NCBI GenBank assembly: GCA_029959195.1 | Contig: CP114119.1 | Location: 186,001-250,000, forward strand | Origin: Dictyophora rubrovolvata | Lineage: Eukaryota > Basidiomycota > Agaricomycetes > Phallales > Phallaceae | DNA length: 64,000 nucleotides | Direction of reading: 5' to 3' | In this document: positions 35,001-47,333 of the stretch, piece by piece | Position numbering within the stretch: the stretch's first letter is position 1 | Layout: each line of letters opens with the position of its first letter | Notes under the pieces: model-generated | The model's database searches: none | What the model saw: the letters and a program-made list of their open reading frames with translations, nothing else | Told to the model about the DNA's origin: nothing | Translations under genes and position numbers: made by a program

Positions 35001-38000
35001 CCGTGTTCAAAAGCTCGTTTTGACTGAACTTCAGCCTGAGTCTATCAACGTCATTCCGGAAACCGATACTCAAGACACCAAGTCTATAGTCGTTGACGAC
35101 CCATATCAAGATAAAGTAATACGACTCTTACTCGATATACTTCAACAGCAAGCTCTTAATAGTCATCACCACCTCGTCGTTCACTGTTTCGTATCAATGG
35201 CTAATGCGAAAGGAGCCAAGTTTGCGCCTGCTATGCCTAAAGTAAATTTTTATCCAATCATCTATCTGCTCAACATAATAACGCTTTGCAACAGATTATA
35301 CCAACTTTGTGTACTGTGATACGAAATTCCTCCAGTTCCTTACAAGGTCATTACCTCGCACAGTTGACCTCTCTCATCAGTACCGTTCGACAACATGTCC
35401 GATCATGCCTAAAAGAAGTCATGGATCTTATCAATGACCTATGGAACGTTACGAATCAAAGACTCGCTCTGATTGTTCTAGTCGAGACCCTGGCCGATGT
35501 TCTCGCAGCTGAAATAGGCAAATATACTGCACAGATGGTCTCGAGGCTGCTGTTAAATCTCCAGGAAGAGAAAACGGAAACGTCTGCTCTTATTCATGCT
35601 AAAACCGTCACGGCTATAGTCGCCTTCGGTCCTAATCTACAAGAACATCTAAACTTGGTTATACCAGTCCTAATATCATGTTTTCGACCCTCGCCACTAC
35701 CATTTACCCTGCGCAAGCAAGCCATCGATTCGCTATCGAAATTATCAAAAAATGTTGATTTATATCCCTACGCCTCACGTATTATTCATGCATTGGAAGA
35801 AGTCATGACAGATAGTGGCCAGTTACGTCAAAGTGTAATTGACGCCTTTTCCACGTTCACTTACACCCTGGGAACGAGCATGATAATTTTTATTCCTTCC
35901 TTGACCAAGGTAAGATTTCGGCCTTCCTCCTCCCTACGTCTATCTTCTTTCCAAAATTTCTAGATTCTTCATGAGAAGAACATTCCAGCCGTAGAATTGT
36001 TGGATCTTTTCTCCCAGATGCTCAAAGGCCATACGATTCAGCAACCTCCGAAAACACAGCGGTATGCTTGAAGTCTGTGTATATTAAGATCAGATTAATT
36101 TTAGTATGCTAGGCCGGCTGAAGTCTTTCCTACTGTGCCTGCTCGCACACCGAATGCTAATCTACTCAAACAAGCTTGGGACGTTTCCCGTGTTTTGAAT
36201 ACCCACGAAGCTTGGATCTCCTGGTTTACAGAACTTTCTGCTCAATTCGTGAAGGAATCACCTTCGGTTTCTCTGCAAGCTTGCATGAATCTTTTTGATG
36301 CCTACCCTCATATTGCCGCCGAATTATTCAGCCCCGCTTTGGCTTCTTGTTGGAAGGACCTCTCGGAACCTTTTCAAGTAAAGTCTATTCCATTGGGCGA
36401 CCAGTCTCAATAAGGCTCTGATCGCTTCATCTTTTAGGAAGATTTCGTACATGTTATCCAGCACGTTGTCTCTATCCCCGCCGTTCCACCCGAAGTCGCC
36501 CATTACATGCTTAACCTTGTGGAGGACATGGAAAGGAACAATACCCCCTTTCGTTTATCCCACGGTCAAATGGCCGAGTATTGTTTCAACCTTAGGGCTT
36601 ATGCAAAAGCTTTGCATCACCGGGAACTTCAATTTTTTCAAGATTTTACGCCGTCAACTATAGAATCTCTTATCGAGATCAACGCCATGTTACGGCAAAG
36701 TGACGCGGCTCTAGGGACGTTGAACCTGGCTCGACAGAACTACGAGATTCGAAATCCTGAGTCGTGGTATGAAAAACTTGGACAGTGGAACGAAGCCCTG
36801 CAGCTCTACCAAGCCATGGATAGCCGCGATTATATGGAAATTGAACGAGCCAATGATTCTTTGCTCGGACAGTTGCGGTGTTTACATGCTTTGGGAGAAT
36901 GGGAACAAGTCACTTCGCTGACTTCTAAAATTTGGGAAGATAGCGATGAGCAATTGCGAAAGCAGCTCGCTCCTTTAGGTGCCGCGGGGGCATGGCAAAT
37001 TGAATCGTGGGATGAATTGGAAAAGTATTACTCTGCGATTGATGCTTCCAATGGAGACCGGTTCTTCTATGAAGCAATCTCCTCTCTTCAAAGGAATCGC
37101 TTGCCGAATGCACTGCTTAATATCACGAAGGCACGGGACTTACTTGATCCGGAGTTTACATCTTTATTGGACGAGAGTCCAGACCGCTTAGACCGGTTCG
37201 AAACGATTATATCTCTTTTACTTTCATTTCTAACTTTTTTAAAGGTTTGCTGTCCAAGCGCAAATGATATCAGAACTTGAAGAACTCGTTCAATACAAAA
37301 AGTATGCTGACCGTCCTCAAAAACAGAAAAGGCTGCGAGAGAGTTGGAAGAAGAGGCAAGACATCCATCTTTTGAAAGGATCTTTCGTTGTTCAATAATG
37401 AGATTAGATTGCTTGGATGTCAAAAGGACGTCAATGTCTGGCAGCGTGTTCTTAAAGTTCGAAGCTTATGCTTGAAGTCAGACGACGACATTGATACTAC
37501 AGTCCAATTCGCCAATCTATGTCGGAAATCAGGCCGCTTTCGAGCCGCCCACCGAGCCATGGAACCTCTAATTCGTTCAGAGGAGCAAGGGGTAAGGATT
37601 GATAATTCGAAAATCGTGTTTCTATACCAATCCCCATTTAGAGCAAAGCTCCACCGCCCATTGTCTACGCTCAGCTAAAAATAATTTGGCATAATGGAGA
37701 ACGTCCAAAAGCGTTTCATTCTTTACGGCGATTTATTCAAGAGTTATCACAGAGTCCCCAATTGGACGATCCAAACACAAAATCTGAGATATCACATGTG
37801 TTATCCAGATGTTACTTGAAACACGGTATCTGGCAAGCCGAGCTGGAAAGCGGATTGACGCTGGTATGTTTTATTATCGCATGTTTGGCACATCTGATTT
37901 GTATAAAAGTCTAATGCGGCGTCCATATTAACTTCTTACCATTTTGCAACTGTACATGATCCGCAATGGTCCAAAGCGTGGCATACGTGGGCTCTTGCTA

Positions 38001-40666
38001 ATCTGGATATGATACGTACGCCGTATACGTTGGAAGAGATGAGTGAAGAACCGATCCCCGATCGCATCAAATACGTCGTAGCCGCTGTTGAAGGTAGTGA
38101 AAAGAATAATGCTCAACTCGAACTTCATCACTAAGCTATTGTGTCGTCTGGCAGGTTTCTTCCGATCATTGGCGCTAAGAAGTCGTGATAACTTGCCAGA
38201 TACTCTGAACCTTCTTACACTATGGTTCAAATATGGAGGACACACAGATGTGAATGAAGCAGTGATTGCAGGTATCAAGTCAGCGACTTGTGCAATGTGG
38301 CTTGATGTTGTTCCTCAGGTAAGAAATCGACCTATCGGTCAAGTTAGCACTGCAGCCTCCCTTTTTTTCACAGATTATTGCACGAATCCAAACACCCGTA
38401 CCCCTTATTAGGTCCACGTTAACTCGCCTTTTAACGGAGATTGGCAGGCAGCATCCTCAATGTCTTGTTTATGCCCTCAATGTGGCAGCAAAATCTCCCA
38501 GTGCGCCCAGGAAGGCTGCCGCCACCAAGATTTTGAACCATATGTGTACTCATAGCCGTATTTTGGTTGAACAAGTATGCCTTCACTATTTTGACTTGGT
38601 TGTACCTGACTGGTTTTCAGGTAAATCTTGTTGAACGTGAACTAAGTAGGGTTGCGGTCAGTTGGTCTGAGATGTGGTATGAGGCGATTCAAAAGCTTGC
38701 ACGGCATTACTTTGCTGGTAGTTCTACGGCTATTCTTGAGATGCTACAACCATTACACGAGCAACTCGATGTGGGTTTTCGTTTAGCAATGGAATACTTA
38801 CCTCACGTATCTCACGTACCCTATTAGGCTCCATTGACCCCTTTTGAGCTAGAGTTCAAGGAGATTATAGGACCCCATCTTATCAAAGCCAAAGCCCTTT
38901 GTCAGAAGCATGCGACGAACGGTGACAAGAAATGCTTAGATCAAGCGTGGTCGTTATATCTCCGAGTATATCAACAAATTGAGCCTCATCGACCTGAAAT
39001 TCAGCCGTCCGTTCGAGGTAGAAGCCAGAAGAGTTTGGATCTTCATACAGTATCACCGTTGCTTGTCCATGCCGTGCATTTGGACCTCGCTGTGCCCGGT
39101 GAGCAATTTTAAATACATGTGTCCTCCTATCGTAGACTTACGGAGAATAACATTAAGGTACTTATGTCAATGGTTCTGAAGTCATCAAGATCGCTGGGTT
39201 TAAAACCCAGGTTCCGTGCTTGCCTACGAAACAAAGACCTCGAAAGCTGACTATTCTCGGTAACAACGGCCAACGATACCTTTTCCTGTTGAAAGGATTT
39301 GAAGATCTTCGTCAAGATGAACGTGTCATGCAAGTCTTCGGACTTGTGAATACTTTATTGGCAAGGAATCGAGAATGCCTTGATAGGCGACTACACCTTC
39401 AGAGATACTCTGTAGTACCCCTAGCTCCCGATGTGGGTCTGATTGGATGGATAGCTGATATTGACCCGTTGCAAAACTTGATCCTTGAATATCGTAATAA
39501 TCAAGGTATTTGGCCAGATTTGGAACACCGTTTAATCCTACAGGTACAGTGACTTCATCTCCTAACGCAATGACACATTTTTGACACGGACATAGGAAGA
39601 GCCAGACTTTGACACCACTGCTCCGTTAGCAAGAAAGTTACAGGTCTTCGAGTCTGCGTTGAAACAAACTACCGGTCAAGATCTATATCGTATCTTCTGG
39701 TTGAAGAGCCCAAATTCTGAAGCATGGGTAACCCGTCGCACAACGTATACACGTTCTTTAGCGGTGGGTAATATGATATGCTACCTTCTGGGTATTGGAG
39801 ATCGCCATCCCGGAAATATTATCATCGATAGAAAGACGTGCAAAGTTATTCATATCGACTTCGGTGATTGTTTCGAAGTCTCGTTTGAAAGGGAGCAATT
39901 GCCCGAGAAAGTACCTTTCCGCCTTACTCGGATGTTACGACATGCCATGGAGGTTAGTGGACAATCTAAAGTTGGATGGGACGGTGCTTTCTTTCTCACT
40001 TATTTTGTAGGTTTGTGGCATCCAAGGAGGGTTCCGGATGTCATGCGAACTCAGCCTCTCAGTCTTCCGCGAAAACAAAGAATCGCTTTTAGCTGTCCTA
40101 GAAGCTTTTATTTATGATCCGCTCATTAATTGGCGCCTCGTAAAAACCGAAACCCATAGTAAGCCCGAAACATTTTCTGAGACATTTTCCGAAAGTGAAT
40201 TTCTTTTTTAGCGGGTGGACCGGGGGTCGCTTCTTCCTTCGGTTCTATTAGCAACTCTCCCAACCGTCGCACGGTTCTCAACGAAGATGTGATTTTAGCA
40301 GGTTGGTTATTAATTGAGAGGTAGAATATTTCTGACGAACTGATCTTTGTTAAAAGATGTCTCGCCTTCCGGAGGTAATTATGAGTCTAGGAATGAGCGC
40401 GCTTTAGCTGTATACAGTCGCGTCGAAGATAAATTAACTGGTATAAATAATTTTATTTATATTCCTCGTCGTCAATCCTTGCTTATCGTTTAACCAGGAC
40501 GGGATTTTAATACTGCCACCTTATTGACAGTGGGCGAGCAGGTCGAGCGGCTGGTTAAGGAGGCTACTTTAAATGAAAACTTGTGCCAGCTGTTCCACGG
40601 ATGGTAAGAATATCAACCAGCATCTCACTACATTATTGATCATTCTTTAGGTGTCCTTTCTGGTAA
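32048..40666 (+). CDS. TOR: TOR (target of rapamycin) PI3K-related protein kinase
   Basis: A long multi-exon gene, of the order of 2,300 aa by eye. First exon 32048-32152 ([14 protein letters not shown]); stop at 40664-40666. HEAT-repeat helices cover about 32050-36060, the FAT region about 36100-38560 ([20 protein letters not shown]), FRB about 38640-38990 ([30 protein letters not shown]). The kinase domain spans about 39200-40140: [31 protein letters not shown], the [12 protein letters not shown] catalytic loop and [13 protein letters not shown] ends [16 protein letters not shown] is the nutrient-sensing kinase of the TORC1/TORC2 complexes. All checked splice joins keep frame, so it looks functional. 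Two introns appear to use GC donors, and several FRB rapamycin contacts differ from human mTOR. Whether the genome has a second TOR is unknown. Confidence 0.95.
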
Positions 40667-41303
40667 TCCAAGCATTATTTCACAACAAATACCCTATACC
40701 CTTTCAATTCATTGATATATTTTATTGTATACTAATCAGTCATCGATCATCCTTTGTTTGTCCATTCATTAATATCTTATTGTCATTACTAATTGTTGTT
40801 ACTCTTTCATGCTTTCATTTCTTTGCTATGTACTCATGTCTACATACATAACCGATCTAATATGCCAGTGCACCAATCATATATCGAGACTTCGCATTTT
40901 GAATTCGTCTGATTAGCCACTTAAACGATTCCACTCGTTCAATGACTCACACGTTCTGTATTTAAATACGAAATGTGGGACAATACTATAGTAATGCTAA
41001 GTAGAAGTTCCTATAATTGCGCGGGTCATCCAACTACATTAAGTCATCCATCCAAGTAAACTCTTTTGCGCTGTACACGCAGTATATAAACCTCTTATCT
41101 ATTTTAAGTTACTTGCAATGGTTATGTCTAGCGAATCCAAATTCAAATAATTCGACTGCGAATTATCTGTCATTCTCGAATTCGTCGAAAGATTGCCGAG
41201 ACGCAGTAATAGAACAGGTCAGCCAGGAACTCAAATTGGGCGTGAAATGAGTTTATATAAACTCACAAGTTGTGACATTCTTTTTTCTCAGGGACATCTA
41301 ACA
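40667..41303. other. Intergenic between TOR and hydrolase 4
   Basis: AT-rich TOR 3' region, then hydrolase 4 promoter sequence. A tatataaa motif lies at 41083-41090. No gene seen. Confidence 0.45.
41248..41265 (+). promoter_or_regulatory. Perfect 18-bp palindrome with TATA core before hydrolase 4
   Basis: The sequence TGAGTTTATATAAACTCA is its own reverse complement and contains a TATATAAA element 43 nt upstream of the ATG at 41304. It could serve as the TATA box, possibly combined with a dimeric factor site. Seen directly; function inferred. Confidence 0.4.
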
Positions 41304-42641
41304 ATGGCACAATACGCACATCTTTCGACACCAGACCCAGAATGGGCTGAAATTTCCGCCCACCTCACCCCCGCCAAACCTGTAGAGTCTATTCAGACCT
41401 ATCGCGAGGAAGTAATAAAGTATGGAAGGATGACTGCACAAGCGAATACGGAGACTGCGTGTACGTTATCTCGTCTGTTACAGTTGTTCTCGTTTAGTCC
41501 GACGTTTTTATCTACTCAGCCCCAGAGACACTAAACGTTATTGAAACAAAGATTCCTGTGGAGAATGGCGAAATCCGGGTAAAGGCGTATATTCCTCGCG
41601 CGCAAGAAGGCGAGACCCAAGGATATCCCTTGTTAGACTGGATGTATGGTGGAGGTAGGTATACAACATAATGATAGTCAAAGATTGCTGCCGACTCCGA
41701 CATGAATAACCATTAGGATTCGTCATTGGAATAATCGAAAACGATGAGCCATTTCTTCGAAGATTGGCTTTTCACTGTAGGATTGTATGCGTGTGTGGAG
41801 ATTATCGCAAAGCACCGGAATATCCGTTCCCAATTCCGGTTAACGACAACTACGCAGTCCTTAAATGGGTAATGTAGCTGTCTTTATATAATGATTTATG
41901 CGCTCTAAAAGTCGACCAGGCTCTTAGTAATACATCTGAACTCTCCGTAGATGCGTCCAAAGGGGTTATTGTGGGCGGAGCATCTGCGGGAGGCAATTTT
42001 GCAGCTGTGCTGGCACATCGTGCTTTGAAAGACCCCCAGCTTAAGAATGTGATAACCGGGCAGTTTCTTGTAATGCCAACTGTCATATCACTTCGTGCTT
42101 ATCCTGAGAAGTAAGTCAATATACTAGTAGCAACTCTTATGTTCATATGACCACGACGAAACAGGTTCAAGTCTGAACTCCTTTCGGTGGATGAAGATGC
42201 TGATAAATACTGTTTAACGAAAAACCAAATACTCGCCTTCAGCAGTAAGAAGCATACTTAGTCCTAGTGTCTTTCTCAGATGTATATTTTAGAGGCTTAC
42301 CATACTGAGGATGAGGCCGCAAATCCCGAAGTTTCTCCTGCGCTTGCAGAATCATTTGAGGGTTTACCACCTGCATATATTCAAATTTGCGGACTCGATC
42401 CTCTTCGGGATGAAGGGTTTCTTTATGAAAGGTTATTGAAGGAAGTAGGTGTTTCTACTAGAGTTGATGTGTATGTTTTTAATGTTTGATTTCCCCTGAA
42501 ATTTCTCGATTAATTATTTTGCCAAGGTACCCTGGCCTTCCCCACGGATTTCCTGTGTTTTTTCCAAATCTGACGGCCAGTAAAAAACAAGGCATTGATT
42601 TCATTCAAGGATTACAGTGGCTGCTTAAGCGGATTGAGTAG
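41304..42641 (+). CDS. Alpha/beta hydrolase 4 (HSL/AADAC-like esterase)
   Basis: Fourth paralogue, plus strand. Start MAQYAHLSTPDPEWAEISAHL, very like hydrolase 3. Exons follow the family pattern with introns near 41461, 41656, 41869, 42110, 42246 and 42467. Motifs: YGGG oxyanion strand (LDWMYGGG), nucleophile GGASAGGNFA, Asp in CGLDPLRDEG, His in YPGLPHGFP; it ends with LQWLLKRIE. In LLDWMYGG the usual aromatic/Val before Trp is Asp. Probably cytosolic; substrate unknown. Followed head-to-tail by hydrolase 5 with a 259-nt gap. Confidence 0.87.
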
Positions 42642-42900
42642 GAAACACCTAGTCAACATGTGCTGGTACTCTTTGTGTATTGTAGTTCTTTTAACGACTA
42701 TAGATTCTGATGGGATTGGCTGGACAAAGCGAGGACAAAGTTTACAACCGGCACGGCTACCATTTTACTCCGAAAGGGGGAGCCAATGAAAACCTGAGGA
42801 CACGTTGACTAGCTTCGTCATCCTTCGACAATTCGCTGAGTAATATGTATGATTGCGCAGACGCACTGAAAAGAAAAAGCAACGCTTACGATCATCGCAA

Positions 42901-44263
42901 ATGGCACAATACGCTCATCTCTCTAATCCTGACCCAGAATGGGCCAAAGTTGCAGAAACATATCCGATTCCACAAATCGTATCTGTGGAAGAGTTTGCTC
43001 ATACCGAAACCGAGCTGCGAAAGAAATACCACGCGGCTAACAGGCCGACGCGTAAGCTAATTTCCTACTCTTGAATCGATGCCGGCGTACCTATTGCCGA
43101 CGTACCTACTGCAGAGAACGATGATCTTATAGTCAAGGAACAACTTCTTGCTGTGGAAGAGGGTGAGAATCCTTTGAGAACTTACGTTCCGAAAAGGAAG
43201 GACGGAGATCCTTCAGATGGATTCCCTGTTTTGGTCTGGATGTACGGTGGAGGTAAAAGATTCGACGAACATAAAATGTCACTAATTATATATAACTGAC
43301 CTTCTTTTGCAACCACCCATTTAGGATTCGCAGTCGGTTCACTTGATGACGACGATAAATTGCTAAGAGATCTAGCGCTTACTTTCAGAATCGTTTGCGT
43401 CTCTGCAGATTACCGAAAAACTCCTCATTACCCTTATCCAACTCCAATAAATGACAGTTATGCATGCTTAAAATGGGTAAATACATGCTCGATGTCTTGA
43501 CAAAAGTTAGGCTACTGATGGGTTACTAATATATAAGGTCGTCGGTAATGCTTCCAGGCTGGATGTCAATATCCAGAAAGGGTTACTCGTAGGTGGACTT
43601 TCGTCAGGCGCAAACATAGCAACAGTTCTTGCCCAACGCGCAGCGGCGGACGAATCTCTAAGAGGAAAAGTGACCGGACAGCTTTTATTGATTCCAAATA
43701 CAATTGCTCCAGGCGCGTATCCTGAGAAGTATGTAATTCCTTCAATTACGACATTGAACGACACTTTTTTCTCCTTCCTTCTAGATACAAATTGGAGCTT
43801 ACGTCTTTGGATAAAGACGAAGACAAGCGTATCTTACCGAAGTATCTCTTCCAGATGTTCCAAGGTCAAGTGTTTCTTTGGTAACTTGAATTTAAGACGC
43901 TCAAACTTCTTCTAATATGTAGAAGCGTATTATGCAGGATGCCCTCCCGAACATCCAGATATTTCACCAGCTTTATCGGATTCATTGAAAGATCTGCCGA
44001 AGGCTTATATCCAAGTCTGTGGTTTAGACGTGCTTCGAGATGAAGGATTACTCTATGAGAAACTTTTGAGGGAAACGGGAGTCCCAACTAGACTTGACAT
44101 GTCAGTAACCTTTCATAGAAAAGTATAGTACTGAACTGATTTGAACAAAACCCACAGTTATCCTGGATGTCCTCATGGATTTTGGCTTTTCTGTAAAGAA
44201 TTTGAGGCAGCCAAAAAACAACATAGGGATTTTCATGACGGACTCAAGTGGTTGCTGCAATAA
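42901..44263 (+). CDS. Alpha/beta hydrolase 5 (HSL/AADAC-like esterase)
   Basis: Fifth and most diverged paralogue. Start ATG 42901 (MAQYAHLSNPDPEWAKVAETYP); an upstream non-ATG extension is not needed. Intron after exon 1 near 43051-43110, then QNDDLIVKEQLL. Motifs: YGGG (VLVWMYGGG), FAVGSLDDDDK, nucleophile GGLSSGANIA, Asp in CGLDVLRDEG, His in YPGCPHGFW; stop after GLKWLLQ. It is slightly shorter at the C-terminus than its relatives. Tandem with hydrolase 4. Substrate unknown. Confidence 0.87.
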
Positions 44264-44808
44264 ATACAGAATGGAAAATATCTGACTAGTAAGACAATCC
44301 TTATTGTGGATTAGCTCGTAATGTATAATAGGGACGAAGAAGTTCCAAACTCACTTATTCAACCTTCCCTCCATTGTTTTGAGTACAAATGTCAATCATT
44401 CGATCTGCATCTCTGACTTGAATCGCCATTGTGAGTTTGTGCATAGTACGCGCTGGCTTGCTTCAAATTCATCACCCGATATTATCGGACGATTGGAACG
44501 GACTCTCAGGTAAACAAAAGATCCCCTCTGTCAGTATCCTCATTATTATACACAGATCGCTTGCTGCTAATTACCCATCTATTTATATCTAGCAGTCTTG
44601 GCGATATTTGACAGAGAAACGTGTCCTTGATCAAAGTTATCAGTTTATCACTCAACGAAATCAACTCTCATTGGGCCGGATCGGATTTAAGCCGTTTTTC
44701 TCAATCATACCAATGCCCAAAGCAATCACGGCAGATTTATTCTCTCACCCCATAGCCCCTTTTGGTATGAGTCAGATTGAATGACTCACCCATTAGATAA
44801 GAAATGGC
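44264..44808. other. Intergenic before methyltransferase A
   Basis: No gene seen; AT-rich, with short ORFs only. Confidence 0.4.
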
Positions 44809-44817
44809 TATATAAAG
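44809..44817 (+). promoter_or_regulatory. TATA box-like element of methyltransferase A
   Basis: TATATAAAG, 93 nt upstream of the ATG at 44910. Motif match and spacing only. Confidence 0.4.
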
Positions 44818-44909
44818 TTTGAACGGAAGCTCTGTCTACCTAATAGCTTATTCGGACCAGGGTTCGTTCCACTGCTGTCGTGTTAACTTTGATACCAAGG
44901 TCCAATAAA

Positions 44910-46089
44910 ATGTCTCAGCCAAACGAATCAAAGCTCTTGGACACTTATGCGATACTACGTACACTCGACCCATCCCTCTATAGTATCGCTGAAGACGAGG
45001 CCAGAATTTTAAAGGAATGTACTGGAATTAAGGACGATGAAGATTTGAAGCAACATATTTTTCAAATTCAAGCTGAAGCATTTGCTGTGAGGCTTTGAAC
45101 TCCTTTAATGATCATTTGTTGTGTAAATTCATGCTTTCATTTAAAATTAGGTCTTTCCATACCCTTGCATCCGAAGATTCGCATTCATTGAGTTAGTCCA
45201 GTTAAAGGTGTATACACGGGTGGTTTATCTCTTACATATCTGACAGCTCGCCATTACCCAGAAACGCGGATTATCAGGCTATTTTGGAGTTGGTAAAAAC
45301 ACGAGAGAGCGCGATCCTGTTGGACATAGGCTGCGGGTGTACGTGGTACCGTATTATCCTTACTTTCCGGGACACTGTCCGACAGCCCTTCTGTTTTTAG
45401 TTGGAAACGACGCACGAAGAGCTATACACGACGGTTTTCCCTTGCGGAACGTTATATGCAGCGACCTTCGCAAAGGTGGAAAGGCATTAATTCTCGGCTG
45501 CAAAGCGGTTGCTTATTAAATGGTAATAGGGTTCTTCGATATTGGTCATAAGCTCTACAAGACAACACCGGAGACTTTTCCGCTCGCATTTTTCGAAGGC
45601 GACATATTCCAAGCCGAATTCACCACGAATATTGATTCTGAATCTACTACCAATGTTGTCGATCCCGTAGCGAACGCACCTATCCCAGATCTGCACACGC
45701 TGAAAAACATAGGTCAGCTCAGAAACAAAATCAGCGTCATTAACACATCCGCTTTCTTTCACCTATTCGATCATGACAAGCAACGCGAGTTAGCACATAT
45801 TTTGAGTAACCTTCTATCTCCTCAACCAGGCTCAATAATCTTGGGTAGTCAAGGCGGAGCTCTTACATCGACAATTTTGCCATCACATATAAGTGGTGTC
45901 ATTGGACTACACAGTCCTGAAACGTGGAAAGAATTGTGGACTGGTACTGATGGACCGTTCAAGCCGGATGATGTGGAGGTTCGCGCGTATACCGAGTCAT
46001 TCTCTCTAGAAAAATTGGGGATCTCGTCGATCGACAATCCTGATGCTGCTAGGGGATATTGGCTTTTCTGGAGTATAAAACTTATATAA
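44910..46089 (+). CDS. SAM-dependent methyltransferase A
   Basis: Start MSQPNESKLLDTYAILRTLD (44910); stop at 46089. After exon 1 (ends near 45085) the chain runs FPYPCIRRFAFIE, then SPLPRNADYQAILEL, then the SAM-binding motif I LLDIGCG-VGNDARRAIHDG, NVICSDLRKG (motif II region), EFFDIGHKLYKTTPETFPL, a motif-IV-like 'INTSAFFHLFDHDKQRELAHIL' and a SPQPGSIILGSQGG strand. This layout is typical of the fungal methyltransferases of the AusD/Trt5 kind used in meroterpenoid pathways; the family link is by eye. The intron around 45190-45250 is not resolved to the base. It converges on methyltransferase B. Confidence 0.8.
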
Positions 46090-46219
46090 ATGATGTGGCC
46101 GCCGTGTACTGCTTTATTTGATTTAAATGTAACTGTCGAAAATGCGACCCTTTCAAGTAGAAACCCGAACGCCAGACACAATTGACATGCAGATACCTGA
46201 ACAATACACAGAGGAGGTA

Positions 46220-47333
46220 TTAAACCCTTTTCAGACTCCACTCCAAAAACGTAATCGAGGTAGATTCACCAACTGCTGCATTTCCCACATCAGCAGGCAA
46301 ACTTAATTCTGATACCTGTGCGTCCACTTCTTCAGGTTTGAATGGACCATTATCTCCCATCCAAAGATCTTTCCAAGCTGAAATGGAATACGACCAAGCC
46401 GATCCGAGTGATGTGCCGGAATTCCATTCTTTTATACCTGACTTTGTAGCCGACTGCTTACCGATGATTATGGAACCACTCAATGGGGACAAAAGGCTTG
46501 CAAAAATATGGGCGAGCCGTTGTTGTTTCTCGGGGGAGAACAGGTGAAAAACGGACGAGGCGTGTAATACGGAGACACGGCTTTGCAATGGTGTCAATGA
46601 AGTGAGCGAGCGCAAATAGGGTAAAGGTTCCGTGTTTGGCCTAGTCTCAGGGAGTTCGGATGCAAGATCGAAAACGTCGCCTGGGATAAATGCAAAAGGA
46701 TATGTCTTAGGAGTTGTTTTGAAGAGCTGATGCCCGAGATCAAAGTATTCTAAAATTACTGACTACGTCAAAAAGGATTCCCAGCCAAGTATTCCATTTA
46801 CCGTTTTGAATATCTAACGCAACAACATTCTCGAGAGGATAGCCATCAGCTATCAACTTACGAAGATCGGTTCCGACTATATGTATGTATATGTGTTGAA
46901 TGGTGAAGTCGGGGAATCTTGGTTGTTTTACTCACAGGCACATCCAATCTCTAAATAAATGGCATCAGGCCGTTCCTTACCGAGCTTCAAGATGTCTTTG
47001 TAAACCCGAAAATGACAAAGCTGGAAGCTACGAAATGATTCTAGTTAAACGTGATTGCGCCGAAAAATCGGTTATCTTGTACCGACTTGAGGAAATAAAA
47101 AGCGCGGATACATGGGTATGGAAATATCTAATTATGAGAAAACTCAGCGATCATGCTATGGGCATTGTACAGGATAGTCATACTGCATAGGCTCGAGCCT
47201 GAATTTTACAGATGTGTTTTCGTAATTCTTCATCATTGTTTATCCGAGTTGTTAGCTTGAAGAATTGTTTTTCTTCATCTTTGATTGAATAGACAGATTC
47301 GTCGACTGGAAGAGGAGGTGCGACTGAAGACAT
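46220..47333 (-). CDS. SAM-dependent methyltransferase B
   Basis: Paralogue of A and close duplicate of C. Start ATG 47333 (MSSVAPPLPVDESVYSIKDEEKQFF), stop at 46220 after LEWSLKRV. Exon sequences give KDILKLGKERPDAIYLEIGCA (SAM motif I), VGTDLRKLIADGYPLENVVALDIQN, EYFDLGHQLFKTTPKTYPFAF, 'VLHASSVFHLFSPEKQQRLAH', LSGSIIIGKQ. No break is visible. Function inferred as O- or N-methylation of a small molecule. It converges with A (130 nt between stops). Confidence 0.82.
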
